From: Rubrivivax sp.
GTDB lineage: Bacteria > Pseudomonadota > Gammaproteobacteria > Burkholderiales > Burkholderiaceae_C
DNA: 64,000 bases
Assembly (NCBI GenBank): GCA_020852865.1
Contig: JADYZZ010000095.1
Location: 1 to 64,000, forward strand
Direction of reading: 5' to 3'
The notes under the pieces are model-generated. The model made no database searches. It was not told where the DNA came from and saw only the letters and a program-made list of their open reading frames with translations. A program made the translations under genes and the position numbers. Positions 37,746-48,402 of this stretch are shown here, piece after piece (the stretch's first letter is position 1; every line of letters starts with the position of its first letter).

Positions 37746-38975
37746 ATGACTGCCGCCGGACATCCTCGAGCGCGCCGCTCGCTGTTGCGGCCCCCCGGTG
37801 CCGATCATGGCCGCGTCGGCATGGCCGAGCTGTTCTTCGATCTGGTGTTCGTCTTCGCCGTCACGCAGTTCTCGCACGCACTGCTGGCGCACTCGAGCTG
37901 GGCCGAGGCGCTGCGGCTGGCGCTGCTGTTCGTGGCGGTGTGGATGGTGTGGATGTACACGGTGTGGTTCACCAACTACGCCGACCCGGAGCGCGCGCCG
38001 GTGCGCATCGCGCTGTTCGTGGCGATGGCCCTGGGGCTGCTGCTGTCGGTGTCGATCCCGCAGGCCTTCGGCGCGCTCGGCGCGCTCTTCGCCTGCGCCT
38101 ACGTCGCGATGCAGCTCGGGCGCACGTCGTACTTCGTGTTCATCCTGCGCGACGAGCAGCCTCAGCTGCGCCGCAACAACCAGCGCGTCGCCGTGTGGCA
38201 GGCGGTCGCGGCGGTCTTCTGGCTGATCGGCGGCTTTGCCGAGCCGGGCGCGCGCCTGGGCTGGTGGGTGCTCGCGTTCGCGATCGACTTCGCCTCACCC
38301 TGGTGCGCGTACTGGGTACCGGGACTGGGCGCCGCGCGCATCGGCGAATGGACCGTGGACGGCAACCACATGGCCGAGCGCTGCGCACTGTTCGTCATCA
38401 TCGCGCTCGGCGAGTCCCTGCTCGTCACCGGCGCCACGTTCGCCCGGCTCGAGTGGACCGCGGCCGTGCGTGCCGTCTTTGCCAGCGCCTTCGTCGGCAC
38501 GGTGGCGATGTGGTGGCTCTACTTCGACCGCGGCATGGTCGAGGCGCACCACCGCATCGCGCACTCGTCCGACCCCGGGCGACAGGCGCGTGCCGACTAT
38601 TCGTACCTGCACTTCTTCATCGTCGCCGCGATCATCGTGTGCGCCGCCGGCGACGAACTGGCCATGGCGCATCCCGCGCATGCCGACGGTGCCGCGGTGG
38701 CGGTGATGGTCGGCGGGCCGGCGCTGTACCTGCTGTCGGTCGGCGGCTTCAAGTGGCTCAGCCGCCGCCGCACGCGACCGCCGCTGTCGCATCTGGTCGG
38801 TCTGGGCTTGCTGGCGCTGCTCGGCTGGGCCGGCCTGCGGCATGCGCCGAGTGCGCTGGCGCTGCACGCGGCCGCCACCGCGGTCCTGCTGCTGTGCGCG
38901 GTGTGGGAACACCTGTCGCTGCGCGGCAGCACGCCGGCGCATGCCGGCGCCGTCACGGCGGCCAGGCCGCGCTGA
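37746..38975 (+). CDS. Low temperature requirement protein A (LtrA) family membrane protein
   Basis: The 409-residue protein has about ten membrane segments. The opening ELFFDLVFVFAVTQFSHAL and the mid-protein AERCALFVIIALGESLLVTG are the two signatures of LtrA proteins. The molecular function of the family is not settled. The ATG at 37746 gives a short basic leader before the first helix. It is divergent from the FHA-EAL gene across 297 bp in which I see no gene. Confidence 0.9.
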   Translation: MTAAGHPRARRSLLRPPGADHGRVGMAELFFDLVFVFAVTQFSHALLAHSSWAEALRLALLFVAVWMVWMYTVWFTNYADPERAPVRIALFVAMALGLLLSVSIPQAFGALGALFACAYVAMQLGRTSYFVFILRDEQPQLRRNNQRVAVWQAVAAVFWLIGGFAEPGARLGWWVLAFAIDFASPWCAYWVPGLGAARIGEWTVDGNHMAERCALFVIIALGESLLVTGATFARLEWTAAVRAVFASAFVGTVAMWWLYFDRGMVEAHHRIAHSSDPGRQARADYSYLHFFIVAAIIVCAAGDELAMAHPAHADGAAVAVMVGGPALYLLSVGGFKWLSRRRTRPPLSHLVGLGLLALLGWAGLRHAPSALALHAAATAVLLLCAVWEHLSLRGSTPAHAGAVTAARPR

Positions 38976-39001
38976 GCTCGGGCGCAGCCCGCGGGCTCTG
39001 A

Positions 39002-39066
39002 GAGCCTGTGAAGAAGTGAATCACGCCCGCGCCGGGGTGCCCAAGGGCGCCGGGCAAGGCGCGGCG
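39002..39066 (+). repeat. Dispersed 65-bp repeat, copy 2
   Basis: This is the second copy of the element at 34148-34212, with four substitutions and no gaps. It lies between the end of ltrA and the convergent symporter gene. Both copies sit just after a gene and point the same way. Confidence 0.85.
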
Positions 39067-39127
39067 TGCTGCCATCCGGTCGGCGCGCGGGTCCGGTCTT
39101 GCCCGATGTCGGCCGGAGCCGGGACTC

Positions 39128-40600
39128 TCACTCCAGCGCCGAGCGCGACGCGGCGGCACCCTGCGAGCGGGCAATCAGCCACAGGCCGGCGAAGGTCAGC
39201 GCGCCATTGACGGCGAGCAGCTCGAGGCCGATGCGCCAGGCGCCGAACAGCCGCGCCTGATTCAGGTCGATCCAGCCGCAGACCAGTGGCGCCGCCAGCG
39301 CGACCACCGGCACCCAGGGCCCGGCGAGCGGGCGGCGCGCCACGAGCGCGAAGGCGAACAGGCCGAGCAGCGGCCCGTAGGTGTAGGCCGCGACGCGCAG
39401 GATGAGCCAGATCATGTTCGGGTCGGCCAGCGCGGCGAAACCGAGCACGAGCAGGTAGAAGGCGAGAGCGAACGCCAGGTGCACCGCCTGGCGCACGCGG
39501 CGCTGCCGCCGTTCGCTCCAGCCGCGGCGCTGCGGCAGCCCGAGCAGGTCGAGGCAGAACGACGACGTGAGCGCAGTGAGCGCGCCGTCGGCGCTGGGAA
39601 ACAGCGCCGACACCAGCGCCAGCACGAACAGCAGCTGCACCGCCGGCGCCAGCGCCTGCACGACGAGCGCGGGAAACAACCGGTCGCCGCGCGCCGTCAC
39701 CCCGAGCGCCGGCGCCGCCAGGTGCAGCAGCCCGCCCAGGTAGACGAACAGCGTCACCACCGCCAGCATCACCGCGGCCAGCACGATGAGGTTCTTCTGC
39801 GCGTCGCGCAGCGCGCCGATGCTGATGCTCTTTTGCATCATCTCCTGGTCGAGCCCGGTCATCGCGATCGCGATGAACACGCCCGCCGTCAGCTGCTTGA
39901 CGAAGAAGTCGGCGCGCTGCGGGTCGGTGCCGACCAGCCGCGCCAGCCCCTGCGCGCGCATCGCCGCGAGCGCGTCGAACGCGCCGAGGTCCAGGCGCGC
40001 GAGCAACATCGCCGTGCACAGCGCGAGCCCGGCGAGCATCGTCGCCGTCTGCAGCGTGTCGGTCCAGACGATGGTGCGCACGCCGCCCTCGAAGGTGTAG
40101 AGCAGGATCAGCACGACGATCGCCGCCGCCGTGAGCGCCAGCGGCACGCCCAGCGCGTCGAGCACGCTGAGTTGCAGCACCTCGATCACGAGGTACAGGC
40201 GCGCCGTCGCGCCGAGCGTGCGCGACAGCAGGAAGAAGGCCGCGCCGGTGCGGTGCGCCGACGCGCCGAGCCGCGCGCCCAGCACGCCGTAGATCGAGCT
40301 CACGCCGAGCCGGTGATACAGCGGCATCAGCACGAAGGCGACGACGGCATAGCCGAGCGCCTGGCCGGCGACGATCTGCAGATAGGTGAAGCCGCTCGTT
40401 CCCACCGCCCCCGGCACGCTGACGAAGGTGACGCCCGACAGCGAGGTGCCCACCATGCCGAAGGCCACCAGGGGCCAGGCGCTGCGCCGGTTGCCGACGA
40501 AGAAGCTCTCGTTGTCGGCGTGCCGCGACGTCGCCCAGGCCACGCCGAGCAGCAGCGCGAAGTAGCCGAGCACGACGGCCAGCAGCAGGGTCGGCGACAT
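39128..40600 (-). CDS. Sodium:solute symporter (SSS) family protein
   Basis: The 490-residue protein has about 13 membrane segments. The start YFALLLGVAWATSRHADNESFFVGNRRSAWPLVAFGMVGTSLSGVTF is typical of SSS proteins (small-residue-rich helix 1 with a broken unwound centre), and MTGLDQEMMQKSIS and ALFPSADGALTAL are further signatures. It couples sodium entry to uptake of an organic solute that cannot be named. It lies downstream of the MidA-like gene on the same strand, with 37 bases between. Confidence 0.9.
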   Translation of the reverse strand: MSPTLLLAVVLGYFALLLGVAWATSRHADNESFFVGNRRSAWPLVAFGMVGTSLSGVTFVSVPGAVGTSGFTYLQIVAGQALGYAVVAFVLMPLYHRLGVSSIYGVLGARLGASAHRTGAAFFLLSRTLGATARLYLVIEVLQLSVLDALGVPLALTAAAIVVLILLYTFEGGVRTIVWTDTLQTATMLAGLALCTAMLLARLDLGAFDALAAMRAQGLARLVGTDPQRADFFVKQLTAGVFIAIAMTGLDQEMMQKSISIGALRDAQKNLIVLAAVMLAVVTLFVYLGGLLHLAAPALGVTARGDRLFPALVVQALAPAVQLLFVLALVSALFPSADGALTALTSSFCLDLLGLPQRRGWSERRQRRVRQAVHLAFALAFYLLVLGFAALADPNMIWLILRVAAYTYGPLLGLFAFALVARRPLAGPWVPVVALAAPLVCGWIDLNQARLFGAWRIGLELLAVNGALTFAGLWLIARSQGAAASRSALE

Positions 40601-40637
40601 CGGCGTGGCGGCCCGCGGCGGCGCGTGCGGCGCGTCG

Positions 40638-41804
40638 TCAGAGCCGGTGCGTGCGGTCGCCCGCGGCGAAGCCGATCCAGTCCGCGCCGGCCTCCGGCCG
40701 CACGCCGCGCGTCAGCCCGATCACCTTGAACAGCTCGCCCATCTCGTGCTCGTTGACGAGCCGCAGCGCCGCCGTGCGCGCACGCAGGTCGGCGCCCTGC
40801 AGCAGCTCGGCCAGCCCGCAGTTCAGCAGGAAGCGCGCCTGCGAGGTGTAGCCGATCACGTCCAGCCCGGCGTCCTGCGCGGCCAGCGCGATGCCGCTGA
40901 AGTCGACATGCGCGGTGATGTCCTTGGCGCCGACGTCGACCAGCGGATCGGCGTCGGCGCGATGCCGGCGGTGGCACATCAGCGTGCCCTGGTGGCGCTG
41001 CGGCAGGTAGTACTCGGCTGCCGGATAGCCGTAGTCGACGAAGAACGCGGCGCCGCGCACGAGGCGCTCGGCGAGCGAGCGCACGAAGGCCTCGGCCTGC
41101 GGGTGGATCTCGGTCACGGTGCCGGGCACGAAGGCCGCGTCCACCGGCGGGCGCTGCGCGGTGGGCCGATCGGCCCAGGCGAAGGCGCCGGCCGCGTCGC
41201 GCGTCACGCCGCGCTCGTGCCAGGCCGCACCGTCGAAGGCGAGCAGCGTTACCGGCATGGCGTCGAGCACCTCGTTGCCGATGACCACGCCTTCGATGCG
41301 CTCGGGCCAGGCGTCGAGCCAGCGCACGCGCTCGCCAAAGGGCGCGAGGCGCTCGCGTTGGCGCGCGCGCAGCGCGCCGGACAGCTCGACGATGGTGCAG
41401 CGCGCGACGCGCACGCCCAGCGCCGCGAGCGCTTCGAGCAGCTGCGCGGCCAGCGCCCCCGAGCCGGCGCCGAACTCGTAGAGCTCGCCGGCGCCGCCGC
41501 GGCCGGCCACGGCGTCGAGCGCCTGCGCGAGCTGGCGCGCCAGTGCCTGCGCGAACAGCGGCGAGAGCTCGGGCGCGGTGACGAAATCGCTGCCGTCGCC
41601 CGGCATCGTGCCGAAGACCGGCGCGCCGCGCGCGTAGTAGCCCAGGCCCGGCTCGTACAGCGCGATCGACATGAAGCGCTCGAAGGACAGCCAGCCGTCG
41701 GCGCCGGCGATCGCCTGCGCCAGACGCTGCCGCAGCCGCCCCGATAAACTGCCGGCCCCGGCCTCGTGCCCCGCGTCGTCCACGTCCGGGATCGTAGCAA
41801 GCAT
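40638..41804 (-). CDS. MidA/NDUFAF7-like SAM-dependent methyltransferase (DUF185)
   Basis: The 388-residue protein has FMSIALYEPGLGYYARG near residue 45, FVTAPELSPLFAQ, YEFGAGSGALAAQLL as the SAM-binding motif, VIGNEVLDAMP and FFVDYGYPAAEYY. These are the markers of the MidA/NDUFAF7 family, whose mitochondrial member methylates an Arg of complex I. The ATG at 41804 overlaps, on the other strand, the ATG of the SDR gene; a GTG a few codons later is an alternative. The bacterial role is not established. Confidence 0.9.
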   Translation of the reverse strand: MLATIPDVDDAGHEAGAGSLSGRLRQRLAQAIAGADGWLSFERFMSIALYEPGLGYYARGAPVFGTMPGDGSDFVTAPELSPLFAQALARQLAQALDAVAGRGGAGELYEFGAGSGALAAQLLEALAALGVRVARCTIVELSGALRARQRERLAPFGERVRWLDAWPERIEGVVIGNEVLDAMPVTLLAFDGAAWHERGVTRDAAGAFAWADRPTAQRPPVDAAFVPGTVTEIHPQAEAFVRSLAERLVRGAAFFVDYGYPAAEYYLPQRHQGTLMCHRRHRADADPLVDVGAKDITAHVDFSGIALAAQDAGLDVIGYTSQARFLLNCGLAELLQGADLRARTAALRLVNEHEMGELFKVIGLTRGVRPEAGADWIGFAAGDRTHRL

Positions 41805-42603
41805 GGAACCGCGTCCCGTCCCTCCTCCACCCGCCGCGGCCGCAGGTCGCCCGCTGGCCCTGGTCACCGGCGCCGCGCAGCGCATCGGCCGCGCCATCGC
41901 GCTCGAGCTGGCCGCGCACGGCTGGGACGTCGCCCTGCACTACCGCCATTCGGCCGCCGAGGCCGAGAACACGGCGAGCGCCGTGCGCGCCGCTGGCGGC
42001 CGGGCCCGGCTGTGCGCCGCCGATCTGACCGTCGAGGCCGAATGCGAGGCGCTGGTGCCAGCGGTGCTGCAAGCTTGCGGGCGCATCGACGCGCTCGTCA
42101 ACAACGCCTCGCTCTTCGAGCCCGACGACGTAACCAGCTTCGGCCATGCCGCGCTGGAGCGCCACTGGCGCGCCAACACCGCGGCACCGGTGCTGCTGGC
42201 GCGCGCACTGCAGCGTGCCGGCGGCAGTGCGGTCGTCAACCTGCTCGACCAGAAGCTGTGGAACCCGAACCCCGACTACTTCTCGTACACGCTGTCGAAG
42301 GCGGCACTGGAGGCGGCGACGACGATGCTCGCACTGGCGCTGGCCCCGCAGGTGCGCGTGTGCGGCGTGGCGCCGGGCCTCACGCTGCGCTCGGGCGACA
42401 TGAGCGACGCCGAGTTCGAGCGCGCGCACGCGATGACGCCGCTGGGCCGCGGCGCGACGGCCGAGGACATCGCGCGCAGCGTGCGCTTCTTGCTCGAGTC
42501 GCCCGCCGTCACCGGCACGACGCTGCTCGTCGACGGCGGCCAGCACCTGGCCGCGCAGCGCCGCGACGTCGCGCACCTGGCGCGCGCGGCCGGGCGCGCA
42601 TGA
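41803..42603 (+). CDS. SDR-family pteridine reductase-like protein (FolM/PTR1-like)
   Basis: The 266-residue protein has [15 protein letters not shown], an acidic/basic [10 protein letters not shown] after strand 2 suggesting NADPH use, [20 protein letters not shown] as the catalytic Tyr/Lys and VDGGQHL. The NNAS form, the short Ser region (NLLDQKL in place of a usual Ser strand end) and the direct link to folB point to dihydropteridine/dihydromonapterin reduction. The start codon shares the four bases CATG with the divergent methyltransferase start. Its stop overlaps folB. Confidence 0.85.
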   Translation: MEPRPVPPPPAAAAGRPLALVTGAAQRIGRAIALELAAHGWDVALHYRHSAAEAENTASAVRAAGGRARLCAADLTVEAECEALVPAVLQACGRIDALVNNASLFEPDDVTSFGHAALERHWRANTAAPVLLARALQRAGGSAVVNLLDQKLWNPNPDYFSYTLSKAALEAATTMLALALAPQVRVCGVAPGLTLRSGDMSDAEFERAHAMTPLGRGATAEDIARSVRFLLESPAVTGTTLLVDGGQHLAAQRRDVAHLARAAGRA

Positions 42604-43001
42604 AGCCGACCGCCGGACCGCTGGCGCCGCTGGCCGAGTGCCGGCGGCTGTTCCTGCGCAATCACGAGGTCACGATCGCGATCGGCGTGCACGCGTTCGA
42701 GAAGACGGCCCGGCAGCGCGTGCGCATCAACGTCGATCTGTACGTGCCGCTGGCGCAGTCGACGCCGCGCGCCGACCGCCTCGACGAGGTGGTCGACTAC
42801 GACTTCGTGCGCCACGAGATCGCGGCGCTCGTCGCGCAGGGCCCGATCGAGCTGCAAGAGACGCTGGCCGACGCCATCGTCGCGCGCATGCTCGCGCATC
42901 CGCAGGTGCGCGCGGCGCGCGTGAGCACCGACAAGCCCGACGTCTACCCCGACTGCGAGACGGTCGGCGTCGAGGTCTTCCGCATCAAGGACGCGCCGTG
43001 A
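42600..43001 (+). CDS. folB: Dihydroneopterin aldolase
   Basis: The 133-residue protein fits Fol[29 protein letters not shown] near the start, the Glu and Tyr region [22 protein letters not shown] and the Lys in [18 protein letters not shown]. It cleaves dihydroneopterin to the folate precursor hydroxymethylpterin and glycolaldehyde. It overlaps the reductase gene by ATGA and ttcA by GTGA, so all three are coupled. Confidence 0.93.
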   Translation: MKPTAGPLAPLAECRRLFLRNHEVTIAIGVHAFEKTARQRVRINVDLYVPLAQSTPRADRLDEVVDYDFVRHEIAALVAQGPIELQETLADAIVARMLAHPQVRAARVSTDKPDVYPDCETVGVEVFRIKDAP

Positions 43002-43924
43002 ACGCCGGCACCGACGCCGCCGCCGCGCGCAAGGCCGCCTTCGAGGCCAACAAGCTCGCCAAGCGCCTGTACCGCGAGCTGGGGCGCGCGATCGCCGACT
43101 TCCGGATGATCGAGCCCGGCGACAAGGTCATGGTGTGCCTGTCGGGCGGCAAGGACAGCCATGCGCTGCTCGACCTCCTGCTCGGCCTGCGCGCGCGCGC
43201 GCCGGTGCCCTTCGAGCTGGTGGCCGTCAACCTCGACCAGAAGCAGCCGGGCTTTCCGGCGCATGTGCTGCCCGAGTATCTGGCCGGCCGCGGCGTTCCC
43301 TTCCACATCGAGAACCAGGACACCTACGCCATCGTCAAGCGCCTCGTGCCCGAGGGGCAGACGATGTGCAGCCTGTGCTCGCGCCTGCGCCGCGGCATCC
43401 TGTACCGCGTGGCGAGCGAGTTGGGCGCGACCAAGATCGCGCTCGGCCACCACCGCGACGACATCGTCGTCACGCTCCTGATGAACATGTTCTTCGGCGG
43501 GCGCCTGAAGGCCATGCCGCCCAAGCTGGTGAGCGACGACGGCCGCCATGTCGTGATCCGGCCGCTGGCCTACGTGGCCGAGACCGATCTCGAGCGCTGG
43601 GCCGCGCAGCGCGCCTTCCCGATCATCCCGTGCAGCCTGTGCGGCAGCCAGGACAACCTGCAGCGCGTGCAGGTCAAGAAGATGCTGCGCGAATGGGAGC
43701 GGCAGTACCCGGGACGCAGTGACAACATGCTGCGCGCGCTGGCGCACGCGGTGCCCTCGCACCTGATGGACCGGAACCTCTATCCGTTCGCGACGCTCAA
43801 ACCGACCGGCGTGCCCGACGCGATGGGCGATATCGCATTCGACGAAGAGCCTTGCGCGCCGCCGCCCGCGGCCGAGGCCGTGGTGGCGCTGCCGACAGCG
43901 CAACGCGGCACCGACGAGGAATGA
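42998..43924 (+). CDS. ttcA: tRNA 2-thiocytidine(32) synthetase
   Basis: The 308-residue protein has the PP-loop [15 protein letters not shown] near residue 49 and the two Cys pairs [10 protein letters not shown] and CSLCGSQ of TtcA, which hold an iron-sulfur cluster. It thiolates C32 of certain tRNAs with ATP. The start is GTG at 42998 within the folB stop; no ATG is better placed. Length and motif order are normal. The last 25 residues are Pro/Ala-rich. Confidence 0.95.
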   Translation: MNAGTDAAAARKAAFEANKLAKRLYRELGRAIADFRMIEPGDKVMVCLSGGKDSHALLDLLLGLRARAPVPFELVAVNLDQKQPGFPAHVLPEYLAGRGVPFHIENQDTYAIVKRLVPEGQTMCSLCSRLRRGILYRVASELGATKIALGHHRDDIVVTLLMNMFFGGRLKAMPPKLVSDDGRHVVIRPLAYVAETDLERWAAQRAFPIIPCSLCGSQDNLQRVQVKKMLREWERQYPGRSDNMLRALAHAVPSHLMDRNLYPFATLKPTGVPDAMGDIAFDEEPCAPPPAAEAVVALPTAQRGTDEE

Positions 43925-44580
43925 CGGCCATGAAGCACCCGAGTACCGATCCCGCGCCGCGCCGGCGCCTGCTGCGCGCCGGTCTGGCATTGACGACGCT
44001 GGCGCTGGCCGCCGCCGCGCTCGGCGGCTGCGCCGCGCTGCGCAGCGTGGCCAGCGACGTCTCCACCTTCGGCGACTGGCCCGCCGACCGCAAGCCGGGC
44101 AGCTACGCCTTCGATCGCCTGCCCTCGCAGCAGGCCCGGGCAGCCGAGACCGAGCGCATCGAGAACGCCGCGCGCGCCGCGCTGGCCAAGGCCGGCTTCG
44201 TGCCGGCCGCCGCGGGCCGGCAGCCCGACGTGCTGGTGCAGGTGGGCGCGCGCGTCACGCGCACCGACATCTACCCCTGGGCCGACCCGCTGTGGTGGCG
44301 CGGCGGCTTCGGCTACTGGCGCCACGGCCCGTGGATGGGCCCGTCGTGGTCGCTGTCGATGCGCTACGACGCCAGCCGCTACGAGCGCGAAGTGGCGCTG
44401 CTGATCCGCGACCGCGCCAGCGGCAAGCCGCTGTTCGAGGCACGCGCCAGCAACGAAGGCGGCACCGCCGCCGGCGACGACACGCTGGCAGCGATGTTCG
44501 AGGCGGCGCTGATGGACTTCCCCAGGACCGGCGTCAATCCGCGCCGCGTGGTGGTGACGCCGGACGAGGCGCCGCGGTAG
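43921..44580 (+). CDS. DUF4136-type lipoprotein
   Basis: The 219-residue protein has a lipoprotein leader ([24 protein letters not shown], lipobox LGGC at about residue 36) and a DUF4136-like body: [48 protein letters not shown], and a Trp/Gly/Tyr-rich [14 protein letters not shown] stretch. It should be anchored to a membrane in the periplasm; the function is unknown. The ATG at 43921 overlaps the ttcA stop; a second ATG three codons later is also possible. Confidence 0.85.
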   Translation: MTAMKHPSTDPAPRRRLLRAGLALTTLALAAAALGGCAALRSVASDVSTFGDWPADRKPGSYAFDRLPSQQARAAETERIENAARAALAKAGFVPAAAGRQPDVLVQVGARVTRTDIYPWADPLWWRGGFGYWRHGPWMGPSWSLSMRYDASRYEREVALLIRDRASGKPLFEARASNEGGTAAGDDTLAAMFEAALMDFPRTGVNPRRVVVTPDEAPR

Positions 44581-44674
44581 GGCCCGCGCCGCGCCTGCGG
44601 CACGCCCCATGCCCGCCACGATGGCAGGCATGCTGTCGGCGCCGCGGCAGGGCCGGCGCCGCGCCTGCGGCACG
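44568..44674. repeat. Direct repeat of 37 bp spaced 70 bp apart
   Basis: 44568-44604 and 44638-44674 match at 35 of 37 positions. The first copy includes the stop of the DUF4136 gene. Each copy contains GCCGC-GCCT-GCGGC, a small hairpin. They lie between two convergent genes and may act together as weak terminators. Confidence 0.75.
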
Positions 44675-44705
44675 GGCGCGCCAGCGGCGCCATGTGCGGC
44701 GCCGG

Positions 44706-45644
44706 TCACGCACCCTCGGCCCGCGCCGGCACCGTCGGCGCCGCCATCAGCGCGCGCAGGTCCTGCTCCCAGCCCGCGAGGTTCTCGCGCGCCTGCTGGC
44801 GCTGCGCCGGCGTGGTGGCGTTGTGCAGCCGCGCGACGAGGCCGCAGTTGTATTCGGTGAGGCGGCGCTGGCGCTCGCGGTACGCGGGGTCGGGCGAGCG
44901 CTCGCTGCGCTCGGCCAGCGCACGCAGCGCGGCCACGCGCGTGTCGCGGCCGGCCTGGTCGGCCACCAGGCGGCGCAACGTCGCCACCGTGTCGCGCTGG
45001 CGCGCCTGGCGTTCGCGGATCCAGGCCTCGGGGTCGAAGGGCGAGGCCGCCACCGCGTCGGCCAGCACCCGGCGCTGCGCCGCGCCGAGCGTGCCGTAGA
45101 TCTGCTCGGCGCGGTCGAGCGCGCGCTTGAATGCGGCACGCTGGCGCTGCGCGGGGTCGGGCTGAAGGTAGTCCTCGCGCAGATCGTCGATGTTCTTCGC
45201 GTAGCGTTGCTCGAGGTGGCGCAACTGCGCCTCGCCGAGCAGGGGCACGAGGTCGGCGCCGGCGCGCAGCGCACGGTCGAGCGCGGGTTCGGCCTGCTCG
45301 CGCCACTGCGTCCACAGGCTGCAGGCGGCGGCGGCGTTCGCCGGCTCCAGCACCTGCGCCTGCATCTGCGCGAGCAGCGCCGCGTAGCCGCCGAGCTGCG
45401 TCGCGCGGTGCCATTCGAACCAGCGGTCGATCGCGCCGCGCGCCGCGGCGGCGGGCTCGCGCGGCAGGTCGAGGTAGCCGTCGAGCCACCACCAGGCCAG
45501 CTGCGCGCCGTTGTTGTAGCCCAGGCGCAGCGCGCTGCAGCCGGCCAGCGTGACGAGCGCCGCTGCCAGCACCAGCGCGGCGGCCAGGCGCCCACGGATA
45601 ATCCTCCGCGGCAGGCAGCGCAGCAAGGACAGGACAAGGGACAT
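44706..45644 (-). CDS. DUF6279-type lipoprotein
   Basis: The 312-residue protein has a leader ending in the lipobox LAGC, directly followed by [24 protein letters not shown], the signature of the DUF6279 lipoproteins. The remainder is helical and charged, with no enzyme motif. It is expected to be membrane-anchored in the periplasm. Starts at 45650 and 45644 are possible. The first would share its CATG with the divergent glmU start, so 45644 was taken. The function is unknown. Confidence 0.85.
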   Translation of the reverse strand: MSLVLSLLRCLPRRIIRGRLAAALVLAAALVTLAGCSALRLGYNNGAQLAWWWLDGYLDLPREPAAAARGAIDRWFEWHRATQLGGYAALLAQMQAQVLEPANAAAACSLWTQWREQAEPALDRALRAGADLVPLLGEAQLRHLEQRYAKNIDDLREDYLQPDPAQRQRAAFKRALDRAEQIYGTLGAAQRRVLADAVAASPFDPEAWIRERQARQRDTVATLRRLVADQAGRDTRVAALRALAERSERSPDPAYRERQRRLTEYNCGLVARLHNATTPAQRQQARENLAGWEQDLRALMAAPTVPARAEGA

Positions 45645-45648
45645 CTGC

Positions 45649-47022
<1,374 letters not shown>

Positions 47023-47050
47023 TCGCGCAGCCGTCGCGCGCGATGCGCGG

Positions 47051-47926
47051 TCAGTCGCCGGCCTGCTCGACCACCTGCGCCGCCAGGCACAGGTCTTCCC
47101 AGGCGCGCGCCTTGTCGGCGAGGTTGCGCAGCAGGTAGGCCGGGTGGTAGGTGACGATCAGCGGCACGCCCTGATAGCGGTGCACACGCCCGCGCAGGCG
47201 GCCGACGGCCTCGCTCGTACGCAGCAGCGACTGCACCGCGAAGCGCCCCATCGCGAGGATGACGCGCGGGCGCACGAGCGCGATCTGGCGCAGCAGGAAG
47301 GGCTCGCACTGCGCCAGTTCGTCGGGCTGCGGATTGCGGTTGCCCGGCGGGCGGCACTTGAGCGTGTTGGCGATGTAGACGCGCCGCGCCGGATCGCCCT
47401 CGGCCGCGCGCGTGAGCGCGAGCGCGCGCAGCATGTTGTCGAGCAGCTGGCCGGCCGCGCCGACGAAGGGCTCGCCCTGCTCGTCTTCCTGCGCGCCCGG
47501 GGCTTCGCCGACGACCATCCACTGCGCATGCTCGTGGCCGACGCCGAACACGGTCTGCGTACGCGTTTCACACAGGCGGCAGGCGCTGCAGGCGGCCACG
47601 GCGGCGCGCAGCGCGGGCCAGTCGAGCGCGGCCACGGCGTCGGGCGGTGCGGGAGCCGCGCTGACGTCCCCGGCCGCATCCGCACGCGACGGCGCAGGCT
47701 GCGCGACCATGACCGCAGACGGCCGCGCCGCCGCGCGCCCGGGCGCCGCCGCGGCTGCGCCGGCCGTCCTCGCCGGTGCGGCTGCCGGCTCGCGCGCGGG
47801 TGCGGCTGCCGGCTCGCGCGCGGGTGCGGGTGCCGGCTCGCGCGCGGGTGCGGGTGCAGCCGGCGGCGCGAACAGCCGCACGCCCATCGCCCGCAGCATC
47901 GCGAGCTGGCGCTCGCTCCAGGCCAT
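47051..47926 (-). CDS. Type-4 (Fe-S) uracil-DNA glycosylase
   Basis: The 291-residue protein has the Fe-S cluster cysteines in CSACRLCETRT (about 115-122) and two later ones in NTLKCRPPGNRNP and CEPFL, plus GEAPGAQEDEQGEPFVGAAGQLLDNML and the C-terminal TYHPAYLLRN. These are family-4 UDG markers; the enzyme removes uracil from DNA. A linker of about 100 residues before the catalytic part contains the tandem 8-residue repeats. The ATG overlaps the rimI stop (TGATG). Confidence 0.93.
   Translation of the reverse strand: MAWSERQLAMLRAMGVRLFAPPAAPAPAREPAPAPAREPAAAPAREPAAAPARTAGAAAAAPGRAAARPSAVMVAQPAPSRADAAGDVSAAPAPPDAVAALDWPALRAAVAACSACRLCETRTQTVFGVGHEHAQWMVVGEAPGAQEDEQGEPFVGAAGQLLDNMLRALALTRAAEGDPARRVYIANTLKCRPPGNRNPQPDELAQCEPFLLRQIALVRPRVILAMGRFAVQSLLRTSEAVGRLRGRVHRYQGVPLIVTYHPAYLLRNLADKARAWEDLCLAAQVVEQAGD
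47775..47846. repeat. Three tandem 24-bp repeats
   Basis: Units begin at 47775, 47799 and 47823, with a partial fourth after 47846. They encode repeats of the type AREPAAAP in the linker of the uracil-DNA glycosylase. The unit is eight codons, so length changes would not break the frame. Confidence 0.85.
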
Positions 47927-48402
47927 CACGGTGCTCCGGGCGGCAGGTCCAGGCTCATCAGCACCGCGTCCTCGCGGCCGAGGGCGGCCGGGTAGTAGCC
48001 GCGGCGGCGGCCGACGGCGGTGAAGCCGCGGCGCCGGTACAGCGCCTGCGCGCGCTCGTTGCTCACGCGCACCTCGAGCCACAGCCTGGACAGCCTGCGT
48101 GCGCGCGCGTGCGCGGCCACGGCGTCGAGCAGCAGCGTGCCGCAGCCGCCGCCCTGCCGGGCCGGCGCGATCGTGATGTTGAGCAGGTGCATCTCGTCGA
48201 CGCCGGCCAGCGCGATGAAGTAGCCGACGAGCGCCTCGGCCTCGAGCACCTCGGCGAGGTTGCCGGCGCTCAGCGCGTCGGCGAAATTGGCGCGGCTCCA
48301 CGGGAAGGCGTAGACGCCGGCCTCGATCGCCGCCACCGCGTCGAGATCGGCGAGCATCATCGGTCGCCGCCACGGCCGGCCCGGCGCGGGCAGCGCGTTC
48401 AT
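47926..48402 (-). CDS. rimI: Ribosomal-protein-alanine N-acetyltransferase (RimI)
   Basis: The 158-residue GNAT protein has DLDAVAAIEAGVYAFPWSRANFADAL at the N-terminus, LLNITIAPARQGGGCGTLLLDAV as the acetyl-CoA loop, and EVRVSNERAQALYRRRGFTAVGRRRGYYP, all RimI-like. It acetylates the N-terminus of ribosomal protein S18 in E. coli. It overlaps tsaB upstream by ATGA and the glycosylase gene downstream by TGATG. The tsaB-rimI pair is common in bacteria. Confidence 0.93.
   Translation of the reverse strand: MNALPAPGRPWRRPMMLADLDAVAAIEAGVYAFPWSRANFADALSAGNLAEVLEAEALVGYFIALAGVDEMHLLNITIAPARQGGGCGTLLLDAVAAHARARRLSRLWLEVRVSNERAQALYRRRGFTAVGRRRGYYPAALGREDAVLMSLDLPPGAP

Noticed and set aside
40638-41897. 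Upstream extension of the MidA-like protein to 41897
   Set aside because: The extra 31 residues are Ala/Gly/Arg-rich and antisense to the SDR gene's first conserved motif; the start at 41804 fits the family better.
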